DNA from: Nocardia transvalensis
GTDB lineage: Bacteria; Actinomycetota; Actinomycetes; Mycobacteriales; Mycobacteriaceae
Direction of reading: 5' to 3'
Assembly: GCF_015477765.1 (NCBI RefSeq)
Contig: NZ_JADLQQ010000013.1
Location: 1 to 64,000 of the forward strand
Length of the DNA stretch: 64,000 nt
The notes under the pieces were generated by a model that made no database searches, was not told the origin of the DNA, and saw only the letters and a list, made by a program, of their open reading frames with translations. The first letter of the stretch is position 1. Every line of letters starts with the position of its first letter. Below, in pieces: positions 32,676-40,932 of the stretch. Position numbers and translations under genes: made by a program.

Positions 32676-33899
32676 TCAGACGTACGAGTCGAGCCGCGCA
32701 TCGGAGAATTCGTTCGTATAGCAGCGGCCGCCCTCGCGGCCGTAGAGGGCGCGGACCAGCGCCCACCGGAACGGGTGATGGTCGAACAGCGCGAAGGCCG
32801 TTCCCACCATGTACGGGTAGCCGCCGATGCTGTGGCCGATCCGCGCCATCCGATATTGGAAAGCCCATCTGCTGCGCAGCTGTTTGTCGTAGCGGGACAG
32901 ATCCGCCGGATTCGCCGACCCCAGGGCGTGCACCGCCGTTTCCGCGGCCAGGATGCCGGATTCCAGCGCCTTCGAAATGCCCGCTCCGGTAAACGGTTTC
33001 GCGGCGCCCAGCGCGTCACCGGCCAGCAGCAGGCCCGGACGCGACGGCGGCCAGGAATTGAATCCCATCGGAAGCCGCCAGGCCTGGATGGCCCGGGCCT
33101 TGCGCAGCTGTGCGGCCTGGGGCAGCTTCCATTCCGCCGGCAGCTCCCGCATGAAGTCCTCGAGCAGCCCGACGATATTGATGTCTTTCCATCGCCGGTA
33201 GGCGGTGGTATAGCCGACGCCGATATTCACGCGGCGCCCGCCCATGGGGAAGACCCAGCCGTAGCCCGGAATGCGGTGACTGCGGAACGACAGCGGCATG
33301 TGGATCTCGAACGACGGATCCTCCGGGCGGTCGCAGTCCATCTCTGCACGCGCCGCGATCGCGATGGTTCCGGCGACACGGCTCTTCAGCGCCATTGCCT
33401 TCTTCATCGGCGAATGCGCACCATCGGCGGCGATGACGATATCGGCGCCGACCCGCTCTTCCCGGTTGTTCGCGCGCCTGACGTCGACGCCGGTGACCCG
33501 GCCGTCGTCCATGACCGGCCGGACCACCTCGGCCGACTGCCACACCTCGGCTCCGCGTTTGGCCGCATGGTTGAGCAGCATTTCGTCCAATTCGAGCCGG
33601 GAGGCGACGCGGGCGTAGTCGGGCAGGCCGGGGCGGCGCGGGCAGCGCATCTGCCAGGTGCTGTTGCCGAAGAATTTGACCGAGTCGATCTTGTAGAAAC
33701 CGGCCAGCTCGGACTGCAGGCCCATATTCGCGATATGGGCGACCGCTCGCGGTGTCAGTCCGTCGCCGCAGGCCTTTTCGCGTGGGAACTCCGCCTTGTC
33801 CACGCACAGCACGCGGGCCCCGCCGGACGCCGCGCGCCAGGCCGCCGAGGATCCCGCCGGGCCGCCCCCGACGACGATGAGATCGTATTGCTTGCTCAT
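32676..33899 (-). CDS. Geranylgeranyl reductase-family flavoprotein
   Basis: This 407-residue FAD protein begins YDLIVVGGGPAGSSAAWRAA and has the family stretches FPREKACGDGLTPRAVAHI (containing the conserved Cys), IVIAADGAHSPMKKAM, GYGWVFPMGGRRVNIGVGY and LLLAGDALGAAKPFTGAGIS. Geranylgeranyl reductases saturate double bonds of isoprenoid chains, in chlorophyll, archaeal lipids and partly hydrogenated menaquinones. Directly downstream of a polyprenyl synthase, it suggests that the cluster 2 product carries a reduced prenyl chain. The start is supported by GGAGG about 9 bases upstream. The ferredoxin in the operon could be its electron source. Confidence 0.88.
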   Translation of the reverse strand: MSKQYDLIVVGGGPAGSSAAWRAASGGARVLCVDKAEFPREKACGDGLTPRAVAHIANMGLQSELAGFYKIDSVKFFGNSTWQMRCPRRPGLPDYARVASRLELDEMLLNHAAKRGAEVWQSAEVVRPVMDDGRVTGVDVRRANNREERVGADIVIAADGAHSPMKKAMALKSRVAGTIAIAARAEMDCDRPEDPSFEIHMPLSFRSHRIPGYGWVFPMGGRRVNIGVGYTTAYRRWKDINIVGLLEDFMRELPAEWKLPQAAQLRKARAIQAWRLPMGFNSWPPSRPGLLLAGDALGAAKPFTGAGISKALESGILAAETAVHALGSANPADLSRYDKQLRSRWAFQYRMARIGHSIGGYPYMVGTAFALFDHHPFRWALVRALYGREGGRCYTNEFSDARLDSYV

Positions 33900-33915
33900 G
33901 AATCGCTTCCTCCGG

Positions 33916-34956
33916 TCAACACGTGCGAGACGCCGTGAATTCGATGATGTTCGTGAACGCCCGAGTCGCGGTTTCGTGCGGCAGTTCGCGCAGCAGGGAT
34001 TTGGCGTAGTCGACCTTTTCCCGCAGCGTCGTCATGGCGCGATCGACCCCGCCCGAGGAACGGACCAGCTCCAGCACCTCGGCCAGGACCACGTCCTCGG
34101 TCACCGGTTCGGCGAGCAATGCCCGCAAACGCGCTGCCTCGGGTGTGCGCTCCCGCAGGGCGTAGATGATCGGGAGGGTCAGCACGCCTTCGCGCAGATC
34201 GGTGCCCGCCGCCTTGCCGAGGATCTCCGACGGGCTGGTGATATCGATGATGTCGTCGGAGATTTGGAAGACCATGCCGATGGCTTCGCCCAATTTCTCC
34301 AACCGGTCGGCCGTCGTGGTGTCGGCGTCGGCGAATCGCGCTCCGGCCCAGGCGGCCACCGACATCAGCGAGGCCGTCTTCGCCCGGATCGTCTCCAGAT
34401 ACGCGCTCACTCGGTCGTCGGCCCCGACGCCGAGCGAATCCCGCAATTGGCCGACGGCCAGCCGCAGCATCGTGTCGGACATGTATCTCGCGGCCTCGAC
34501 TATCGTGTGTGATTCGGCATCGCTCGCGGCGATCAATCGCGAAGCGCAGCCGAAAATGTAGTCGCCCGCCAATATCGCGGCGCTGTTGCTCCATCGCGCA
34601 TTGGCACTGTCGACGCCGCGGCGAATGGCGGCCTCGTCCATCACGTCGTCGTGGTAGAGGCTGGCGACGTGCACCAACTCCACGCTGGCGGCGGCGTCGA
34701 TCACGGCCGGACAGGTGGGTTTGCGGCCGTACTGGGCGGCCAGCAGCGCGATAATCGGGCGGAAACGTTTGCCGCCGGCCTCGATGAGGTGCAGGGTCAC
34801 CGCGGAGGTGAATTCGTCGGAGGTCGACACCGCTCGCCGCAGCGATCTCTCCACATCGCCCAGGGCGTCCCGGACCGCCGTCGCCAGCATCTCGTCGCCC
34901 AGATCGATCCCCGCGACCATTGCCGAACCGATATTCGCCGCTGTCGGTACGCTCAT
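33916..34956 (-). CDS. Polyprenyl diphosphate synthase (trans type)
   Basis: This 346-residue enzyme joins isopentenyl units to an allylic diphosphate. The first Asp-rich motif is LYHDDVMDEAAIRRG, the second FQISDDIIDITS, and GGKRFRP binds isopentenyl diphosphate. The residues before the first motif (VELVHVAS) contain no bulky aromatic residue near the floor of the pocket, so chains longer than farnesyl are likely. Geranylgeranyl would fit the neighbouring reductase, but length cannot be read off. ATG 34956 has GGAGG 8 bases upstream. It is the second gene of the operon. Confidence 0.9.
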   Translation of the reverse strand: MSVPTAANIGSAMVAGIDLGDEMLATAVRDALGDVERSLRRAVSTSDEFTSAVTLHLIEAGGKRFRPIIALLAAQYGRKPTCPAVIDAAASVELVHVASLYHDDVMDEAAIRRGVDSANARWSNSAAILAGDYIFGCASRLIAASDAESHTIVEAARYMSDTMLRLAVGQLRDSLGVGADDRVSAYLETIRAKTASLMSVAAWAGARFADADTTTADRLEKLGEAIGMVFQISDDIIDITSPSEILGKAAGTDLREGVLTLPIIYALRERTPEAARLRALLAEPVTEDVVLAEVLELVRSSGGVDRAMTTLREKVDYAKSLLRELPHETATRAFTNIIEFTASRTC

Positions 34957-34988
34957 CGCTGTATCCTCCGTGAATTTCTGCCGATGAA

Positions 34989-35309
34989 TTACGCGTGCGC
35001 CCGTGGCGGCAGCGCGGACACGTGGTCCGCGTCGTGGCTCAATCTTCTGCCGCGGGCGCCGCCGGGCTCGCCCAGATCGGCGAAGAACAGGCGATTGACA
35101 TCGATGAAGATCTTCCATTGCTCGGGCACGTCATCCTCGTGAAATACCGCGTCGACCGGGCAGACGGGCACGCAGGCACCGCAGTCCACGCATTCGTCCG
35201 GGTGGACGTACACCATCCTGTTTCCCTCGTACATGCAATCGACAGGACATTCTTCGATACATGCCCGATCCAGGACATCGACGCAGGGTTCGGCCACTAT
35301 GTACGACAT
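34989..35309 (-). CDS. 7Fe ferredoxin (3Fe-4S plus 4Fe-4S)
   Basis: This 106-residue ferredoxin has the Cys pattern of actinobacterial seven-iron proteins: CVDVLDRACIEECPVDCMYE in the first half and CVDCGACVPVCPVDA in the second. The C-terminal extension of ~40 residues is usual in this type. It should carry electrons at low potential. As first gene of the cluster 2 operon it could serve the P450, the geranylgeranyl reductase or both. AAGGAAAC precedes the ATG. The ~105-base gap upstream must contain the operon promoter unless transcription runs in from the regulator gene. Confidence 0.93.
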   Translation of the reverse strand: MSYIVAEPCVDVLDRACIEECPVDCMYEGNRMVYVHPDECVDCGACVPVCPVDAVFHEDDVPEQWKIFIDVNRLFFADLGEPGGARGRRLSHDADHVSALPPRAHA

Positions 35310-35415
35310 AGTTGTTTCCTTCGGAATAGTGCGCGAGCGCCGGATGGAATAATATTTGTTTTCGAAATTCGATACGAACTACGTTACGCGCCCATTCAAC
35401 CGGCTTCAATAGCCG

Positions 35416-36369
35416 TCAGCCGGATTCGGCGGCCGGTCGCGTATGCTTCCGCCGATCCAATACCGCGGCAAAATCCTGCCAATTGTCTGCATTTCTGCTG
35501 GCGAGTTGGGTGATCAATTCCAGCCAGTGCTCGGGGACCTTCTCGGCCAGCTGCCCGATTTCCTCCGGCGTCTGCGGGCAGCCGTCCAGCCAACGCAGCA
35601 GGGTGCGTCCGACATCGGTGAAGCGCAGCGACGGATCGGCCCGCAGATTGCGGACGACCAGTGCCATGTCCACATCCGCACGGCGAGCGGCGCCCGCACC
35701 GCGACGACGGGCGCGAAGCCCGGCCAGGCGGGCCACGGCGGGCAGGCTCCGGGCATCGGGCACGGCCTCGACGGCGCCGGCAGGCGCGTTCCCCGAGGCC
35801 GGATCGCCGGGATCGTCGCGACGAGTCCGATTGCGCAACATCCGCATTCGACCATCACGGCCCAGCCGCTTGGTCAACTGGGGAATTTCCCCACACGATC
35901 GATGCCGCATCGCACCCACCGTCTTGTGGGACAGCCCGGCCACCGCGGCGATGCGCCGATCCGACCACTCCGGGTACATGCGCGCGATGCGATAGGCCGC
36001 CGCCTTGCGATCGGCCAGCGACAGCGGCAGGCCGTGCGAAATGTTCAACTCCACCGCGAGGACGAAGGCCTCGCTCGCCGGGCCGTCGAAAAATTTCACG
36101 GCAATACACGTGGCGCCCTTGAACTCGGCCGCCTTCAACCGGTGCCGGCCGTCGATGATTCGCATGGTCTGCCGATGCACCAGAATAGGCGGAAGCTCGT
36201 CTTCGATTTCCGCCAACACCTTCGCGTGCTCGGAATCCTCGCCCTTGACCCGCAGATCCTCGGCGCCGCGGATCATTTCTATCGGCACCTGATGAATCTG
36301 CTCGGATATTCTGTTGTCGTTCGCTGCCGATTCTTCCGGACGAGACTGCCCTACAACTCCGTCAGACAT
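35416..36369 (-). CDS. StrR/NovG-type ParB-like pathway activator
   Basis: This 317-residue protein combines a ParB/sulfiredoxin-like N-terminal domain with a helix-turn-helix. RGAEDLRVKGEDSEHAKVLAE, LPPILVHRQTMRIIDGRHRL and LAVELNISHGLPLSLADRKA match the StrR, NovG and Bbr family, whose members switch on antibiotic gene clusters from palindromic sites. The helix-turn-helix is in SDRRIAAVAGLSHKTVGAMR. A low-complexity Arg/Ala linker and a helical C-terminal domain follow. The ribosome site GGAGG lies 9 bases before ATG 36369, inside the palindrome GGAGG-TG-CCTCC. It lies directly upstream of the cluster 2 operon in the same direction, the expected place for its activator. Confidence 0.85.
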   Translation of the reverse strand: MSDGVVGQSRPEESAANDNRISEQIHQVPIEMIRGAEDLRVKGEDSEHAKVLAEIEDELPPILVHRQTMRIIDGRHRLKAAEFKGATCIAVKFFDGPASEAFVLAVELNISHGLPLSLADRKAAAYRIARMYPEWSDRRIAAVAGLSHKTVGAMRHRSCGEIPQLTKRLGRDGRMRMLRNRTRRDDPGDPASGNAPAGAVEAVPDARSLPAVARLAGLRARRRGAGAARRADVDMALVVRNLRADPSLRFTDVGRTLLRWLDGCPQTPEEIGQLAEKVPEHWLELITQLASRNADNWQDFAAVLDRRKHTRPAAESG

Positions 36370-36385
36370 GGGGAGGCACCTCCAT

Positions 36386-36404
36386 ACGCGGCAATGTGCC
36401 GCGT
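36386..36404. promoter_or_regulatory. 8-bp perfect dyad ACGCGGCA-ATG-TGCCGCGT
   Basis: Two exact eight-base arms separated by three bases lie 17 bases upstream of the StrR-like start, just beyond its ribosome site. In RNA it would be a strong hairpin in the leader, and in DNA a compact operator. Either could limit expression of the activator. Confidence 0.5.
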
Positions 36405-36450
36405 CCGCCGAGTATCAACCACCGGAGCCGAGTTTCATCCGGCGGAACAA

Positions 36451-36491
36451 TGATGCGATCGGATCACCGGGAATCTGATCATCGATCGCAT
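36451..36491. promoter_or_regulatory. 41-bp dyad, candidate StrR-like operator
   Basis: GATGCGATCG (36451-36460) and its exact reverse complement CGATCGCATC (36482-36491) flank a second, inner pair GATCA (36461-36465) and TGATC (36475-36479). The symmetrical site is 82-122 bases upstream of the StrR-like gene. StrR-family activators bind long palindromes with ~9-base arms, so autoregulation is plausible. The same word was not found upstream of the ferredoxin gene. Confidence 0.5.
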
Positions 36492-36861
36492 CGTGAATAT
36501 TACACCGGAGAGAGGGTAGGCAGAACCCGACCACATGGCCCCCTCACCGTAATACCCACGACGAGCAGACGAAACGCGACCGATTGGGAGCGCCACTGCG
36601 AAAAGCTCGGCGAGCGTGTCCGAATTCGAATGCAATCCACCGATCGTTGATACACCGAGAATTTGCTGTCCGCGGATCGGCCGCCGTGATTCGGGCACGC
36701 GGAACCGGCAAACTGCGTTGGGTGCGGGCAGTCCTGTCGTACCGGGGTACGGAAGGTGAGTGTAGTAGGCGCCCCACCGGCGAGAAACATTTTCGGACCG
36801 ATCCATCGGCCGATCCGGCCGCCCATCGTTTGCGGAGCGTTTCCCCGGTCTCGTTGCGACG

Positions 36862-37407
36862 CTAGGGAGTCGGCCTTTCCGGCAGCGCACAGACCATCCC
36901 CTCGGCCATGCCGGTCGGGCGGACACCCAGGGCGGTATTGATGCGAGCCCGCTGATTCTCCCAGGCGACGGCCGCCGCCAGCTCGGCCAGCTGTCCCTTC
37001 GTCAGATGGGCCAGGAGCTGCCCGCGCAACTCCGCGACGCCCACGGCCGGGGTGGCCGTCATGGCCTCGGCATAGGCGAGCACCAACTTCTCCAGCTCGG
37101 AGTAGGCGTCGCTGGTGCGGTAGCGCGGCAATTCGGTGATCTGGCGCTCGGTGAGCCCACCCGAATGCGCCAGCGCCGAACCGATGTCGAGGCAGTACTC
37201 GCAGTTCACCAGTCCGGCGGTCTTCAGCTCGGCCAGCTCCTTGAGTTTGGGATCCAATCGGTTGGAGAACAACAGCATCGTCTCGTAGACCAGCGTGCTG
37301 ATCAGCAGCAGCGGTCGGCGGATCAGCCAACCGACCAGATCCGCGCGATTGCGCCGCATACTCGCGAAGGCCCGAATGTACTGCCCGATCCTCTTGGCAG
37401 CCCGCAT
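36862..37407 (-). CDS. Carboxymuconolactone decarboxylase/AhpD-like protein
   Basis: The 181-residue helical protein has the AhpD-type redox motif CEYC in LVNCEYCLDIGSALAHSGG, with a conserved His a few residues on, and a typical C-terminal half (ELAAAVAWENQRARINTAL). Such proteins reduce peroxides with a partner or act as decarboxylases. The CxxC favours the first role. ATG 37407 is chosen from GGGGAG 8 bases upstream. It is a single gene, divergent from the disulfide oxidoreductase at 37555, which might be a redox partner. Confidence 0.8.
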   Translation of the reverse strand: MRAAKRIGQYIRAFASMRRNRADLVGWLIRRPLLLISTLVYETMLLFSNRLDPKLKELAELKTAGLVNCEYCLDIGSALAHSGGLTERQITELPRYRTSDAYSELEKLVLAYAEAMTATPAVGVAELRGQLLAHLTKGQLAELAAAVAWENQRARINTALGVRPTGMAEGMVCALPERPTP

Positions 37408-37554
37408 ATGCCACACTCCCCGGTGGTCTCGTGAACTCGTTCGGCCCCAATCCTAGGGCGAGAGACGACACACCGTAGTAGAAAGCGCGATCGACCGCGT
37501 CCATATCCCGCATGACACGATGACAAGGGGCCGACCGATCCGAAGGAGGAGCGT

Positions 37555-38925
37555 ATGCCCAGCGAAACCGTGGATGCCGTGGTGATCGGAATGGGGCCCG
37601 GGGGTGAGGCTGTCGCCACCCGCCTGGCCAAGGCCGGACTGGCTGTGGTCGGGGTCGAGGGACGGCTGGTCGGCGGGGAGTGTCCGTACTACGCCTGTGT
37701 GCCGACCAAGATGATGGTCCGCGCGGCCGAGGCGCTCGCCGAGGGGCGCCGGGTCGGCGAGCTGGCGGGATCGGCACGGGTCGAATCGGATTGGCGGCCC
37801 GTCGCCGACCGGATTCGTGACGAGGCCACCGACAACTGGGACGACACCGTCGCGGTCGAACGATTCGAGAAGGCCGGCGGGCGATTCGTGCGCGGCTGGG
37901 GCCGGATCTCGGCGCCTGGGGAGGTGACGGTCTCGACCACCGACGGGTCGCGGGTCTTCCGGGCCACGCGCGCGATCGTGCTGAATCCCGGTACGGCTCC
38001 GGCGATCCCCCCGATCGACGGCCTGTCGGACACGCCGTACTGGACGAACCGCGACGCGGTGACCGCCACCGCGGTCCCGGAATCGCTGATCGTGCTGGGC
38101 GGTGGACCCGTGGGAATGGAGTTCGCGCAGGTGTTCTCCCGCTTCGGCAGCACCGTCACCATGGTCGTGCGCAGCCGCATCCTGCCCAAGGAGGAACCGG
38201 AGGCGGCCGAGCTGGTCTCGGATGTCTTCGACAGACAGGGGATTTCGATCCGCGCCGGGGTCGAGGCGACCCGGGTGGAGCACGACGGCGAGCAGTTCAC
38301 CGTGCACCTGACCGAGGGCGAGCCGCTGCACGCCCACCGGCTGCTCGTGGCGGCCGGTCGGCGAACCGACTTGGCGGCGTTGGGAATCGGCGCGGTCGGC
38401 CTGGACGACCAGGCGCACGGCATCGAGGTCGACGATCGTCTGCGCGCCGCCGACGGGGTGTGGGCGCTCGGCGATGTGACCGGGAAGGGCGCGTTCACGC
38501 ACGTGTCGATGTATCAGGCCCGCATTGCCGCCACCGACATCCTCGGCACCGCAACCGAATCCGCCCGCTACCACGCGGTCCCGCGGGTCACCTTCACCGA
38601 TCCGGAGGTCGGCGCGGTCGGCATGACCGAGGCCCAGGCCCGCGAGGCGGGACTGACCGTGCGCACGGCCGTCACCGATCTCACGGCCTCGGCCCGCGGC
38701 TGGATCCACAAGGCCGGTAACGCCGGGTTGATCAAGCTGGTCGAGGACGCCGACCGTGGCGTGCTGGTCGGCGCGACGTCGGTGGGTCCGGCCGGCGGCG
38801 AGGTGCTCAGCGCGCTGGCCGTCGCCGTGCACGCCGGGGTGCCCACCGCCACGCTGCGCGACATGATCTATGCCTATCCCACCTTCCACCGCGCCATCGA
38901 GTCCGCCCTGAACGATCTGTCCTGA
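37555..38925 (+). CDS. Pyridine nucleotide-disulfide oxidoreductase (Lpd/MerA-like)
   Basis: This 456-residue flavoprotein is of the dihydrolipoamide dehydrogenase/mercuric reductase type. It has the FAD motif AVVIGMGPGGEAVATRLA, the redox-active pair in GGECPYYACVPTK (CxxxxC), the NAD(P) motif IVLGGGPVGMEFAQVFSRFG, WALGDVTGKGAFTHVSMYQA, and a C-terminal dimer domain with AYPTFHRAIESAL, where the conserved His-x4-Glu pair supports catalysis. AAGGAGGAG precedes the ATG. The substrate is unknown. No lipoyl-enzyme genes are adjacent, so a general thiol or quinone reductase role is likely. Confidence 0.88.
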   Translation: MPSETVDAVVIGMGPGGEAVATRLAKAGLAVVGVEGRLVGGECPYYACVPTKMMVRAAEALAEGRRVGELAGSARVESDWRPVADRIRDEATDNWDDTVAVERFEKAGGRFVRGWGRISAPGEVTVSTTDGSRVFRATRAIVLNPGTAPAIPPIDGLSDTPYWTNRDAVTATAVPESLIVLGGGPVGMEFAQVFSRFGSTVTMVVRSRILPKEEPEAAELVSDVFDRQGISIRAGVEATRVEHDGEQFTVHLTEGEPLHAHRLLVAAGRRTDLAALGIGAVGLDDQAHGIEVDDRLRAADGVWALGDVTGKGAFTHVSMYQARIAATDILGTATESARYHAVPRVTFTDPEVGAVGMTEAQAREAGLTVRTAVTDLTASARGWIHKAGNAGLIKLVEDADRGVLVGATSVGPAGGEVLSALAVAVHAGVPTATLRDMIYAYPTFHRAIESALNDLS

Positions 38926-38954
38926 CGAGCGGCGCGAGCGCCTACGATCCGACC

Positions 38955-39713
38955 ATGGCGGAGATCAAGGTGGAGCGCCGGGAGGCGGTCGCGGTCGTGA
39001 CGGTGTCGGATCCCAAGCGGCGCAACGCGCTCAGCGCGCGGCTGTCGGCGGAATTGGCCGAGGCGGTCGCCGCGGTCGAGCGGGATTCGGCGGTTCATGC
39101 GCTGGTGATCACCGGGGAGCCACCCGGGTTCTGCGCCGGTGCGGACCTGAGCGCGCTGGGGGCGGCCCGCGAGGACGGTCTGCGGGCAATCTATGCCGGA
39201 TTCCTCGCGGTGGCGCGCTGTGCGCTGCCGACCGTCGCCGCCGTCGGCGGTGCCGCGGTCGGTGCCGGGCTCAATCTCGCGCTGGCGGCCGACCTGCGCA
39301 TCGCCGGTCCGCAGGCCCGATTCGAGACCCGTTTCCTGCACTTGGGCATTCACCCGGGCGGCGGGATGACCTGGATGCTGCAGCGCGCCGTCGGCCCGCA
39401 GCAGGCCGCCGCGATGACGCTGTTCGGTGAGATCCTCGATGCCGACACCGCCCACACCGCCGGCCTGGTCCACCGGGTCGTCCTCGGCGACCACGACACC
39501 CTGCTGGCCGAGGCGGTCGCCCTCGCCCAGGGTGCCGCCTCCGCGCCCCGCGACCTCCTGATCACCACCAAACGCACCATGCGCCGCACCGCCGCCCAGG
39601 TCTCCCACACCGACGCCGTCGACACCGAATTGCCGCCGCAACTGGCTTCGCTGGATTCGGAGGAATTCGCCGCCCGCCTCGCCGCCATGCGAGCCCGAAT
39701 CGGCACCGACTGA
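38955..39713 (+). CDS. Enoyl-CoA hydratase/isomerase family protein
   Basis: This is a 252-residue crotonase-fold protein. The first oxyanion-hole region is GFCAGADLSAL, the second AAVGGAAVGAGLNLALAADLR, and HLGIHPGGGMTWMLQRAVGP corresponds to the segment that normally carries the catalytic Glu of hydratases. There the usual Glu position appears as Gly, so it may be an isomerase or a non-hydratase member. It starts 29 bases after the disulfide oxidoreductase in the same direction. The pathway is not defined by context. Confidence 0.85.
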   Translation: MAEIKVERREAVAVVTVSDPKRRNALSARLSAELAEAVAAVERDSAVHALVITGEPPGFCAGADLSALGAAREDGLRAIYAGFLAVARCALPTVAAVGGAAVGAGLNLALAADLRIAGPQARFETRFLHLGIHPGGGMTWMLQRAVGPQQAAAMTLFGEILDADTAHTAGLVHRVVLGDHDTLLAEAVALAQGAASAPRDLLITTKRTMRRTAAQVSHTDAVDTELPPQLASLDSEEFAARLAAMRARIGTD

Positions 39714-39729
39714 GAATTCGTTGCGGCAC

Positions 39730-40197
39730 TCAGGCGTCGAGCCGCAGGCGAACCATCGGCAGCGTGCCGACCGGTGCGCCGGTGGCCTGTTCGACGGTGG
39801 CGCGCAACCGCTTCCACAGCCGCGGGTGGTGCTGCGCGTAATGGTCCAGCGCCGCCGCGGACTCCGCCTCCGACAGGAGCGTCGCGCTCGCGCGGACACC
39901 GCGCCGCAGGCCGGTCCACACCCGCACGCGCGGATCGGCCCGGACGTTGCGGTACCACTGGGATCGCGGCCCGAACCCGGACACGATGATGTACTCGTCG
40001 GGCGCGGGACGGTCGACGACCTCGAGCACCACGTAGCGCGGCAGTCCGCTGCGGCGGCCACGGTGTTCGAGCATGAGCATGCGGTTGCCGAACAGAAATC
40101 CGAATCCCCAGCGGTACAACCGGATCGGCGCGCGAACCACCCACCGCGTCCGCAGCGCACGGGCCGCCAGCGATACCGTCGCGTTCGTCGTGGACAT
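39730..40197 (-). CDS. DDN-family (F420-type) nitroreductase-like protein
   Basis: This 155-residue split-barrel protein of the deazaflavin-dependent nitroreductase family has MLMLEHRGRRSGLPRYVVLE, then IIVSGFGPRSQWYRNVRADP and a strand ending the domain. Family members use reduced F420 to reduce quinones or nitro compounds. ATG 40197 overlaps the stop of the TetR gene by one base (TGATG), so the two are one unit and the TetR probably regulates it. The sequence is only loosely similar to the DDN domain of the fusion at 327-1469. Confidence 0.82.
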   Translation of the reverse strand: MSTTNATVSLAARALRTRWVVRAPIRLYRWGFGFLFGNRMLMLEHRGRRSGLPRYVVLEVVDRPAPDEYIIVSGFGPRSQWYRNVRADPRVRVWTGLRRGVRASATLLSEAESAAALDHYAQHHPRLWKRLRATVEQATGAPVGTLPMVRLRLDA

Positions 40198-40778
40198 CAA
40201 TTCTCTCCCTTCTCGCCGGACAGTCCGGCCAACCGGCGCAGCGGTCCGTCGATACGGAGTTCACGCAGATCCGGATCGATCAGCCGATGCAGGATCATCC
40301 CTTCGAACGCGGCCACCAGCACCGCGGCGGTCGCCTCCGCATCGGGAACCGCCGCCTCGGCGCGCAGCCAGGCCGCGACGGCCGCGCGGAATTCCCGCAG
40401 CACCTCGCCCAAGCCGATGCGCAGGCGTTCGTAACGCGTTGCCGCCAACAGCATTTCGGTGAACACCCGAGTATCCCGATCGGTGTCGGTTAAGGCCGCG
40501 GTCATCTGCAGCACCTCCGTGATGCCCGCACCGCCCGAGCGCGCCAGCGGACCGGTGGCCGCGCTCTCCCCCAACCCGCGAACCATCCACAGCGAGGCAT
40601 CGATCAGCAGGTCGTTGACGGAGGTGAAGTGGTAGTGCACCAACCCGGGCCGCAGCCCGGCACGCTCGGCCACCATCCGCGTCGTCACCGCGCCCCACCC
40701 CCGCTCGGCGATCAGCTCGAGCGCGGCCTCCATCAACCGCTCCCGCGTCTCGCGCCCCTGCTCGACGGAGGTAACCAC
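40197..40778 (-). CDS. TetR-family transcriptional regulator
   Basis: The 193-residue repressor-type protein has the N-terminal helix-turn-helix AALELIAERGWGAVTTRMVA with AGLRPGLVHYHFTSVNDLL, and a helical ligand-binding C-terminal domain. GTG 40778 has AGGAGGGG upstream. It is transcribed with the DDN gene and divergent from the pyruvate-oxidase-like gene 154 bases away, so it may control both. The ligand is unknown. Confidence 0.88.
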   Translation of the reverse strand: MVTSVEQGRETRERLMEAALELIAERGWGAVTTRMVAERAGLRPGLVHYHFTSVNDLLIDASLWMVRGLGESAATGPLARSGGAGITEVLQMTAALTDTDRDTRVFTEMLLAATRYERLRIGLGEVLREFRAAVAAWLRAEAAVPDAEATAAVLVAAFEGMILHRLIDPDLRELRIDGPLRRLAGLSGEKGEN

Positions 40779-40932
40779 GGCTCCCCTCCTCCTTGGGCGA
40801 CCGCCTTGGTCGTTTGCCCAAACCTACCTCGCCCCGCGAGCCATCGCCAGTGCCGTGGGAATGATTGAGCGCCCGCCCACCGGGTAGCACGCCGACGACG
40901 GCGCATTTCCCGGTTGCGGTGAGGAGGAGTCG

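Larger units (their letters stand above)
36370..36861. other. Intergenic control region upstream of the StrR-like gene
   Basis: These ~490 bases separate the StrR-like gene from the AhpD-like gene, both minus. The part nearest the regulator has two strong dyads (36386-36404 and 36451-36491) and is locally AT-richer (CGTGAATATTACACC around 36491-36505), suiting a promoter. The rest carries only short, family-less reading frames with no good ribosome sites. Confidence 0.5.

Noticed and set aside
20026..36369. Possibility that cluster 2 is a brasilicardin-type diterpene cluster of Nocardia
   Set aside because: No terpene cyclase, glycosyltransferase or sugar genes are present, and UbiA plus the double ThDP enzyme do not fit that pathway as I know it.
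36396..36650. Plus-strand frame of 84 codons in the gap upstream of the StrR-like gene
   Set aside because: It runs through the dyads, has no convincing ribosome site and no recognisable composition or family.
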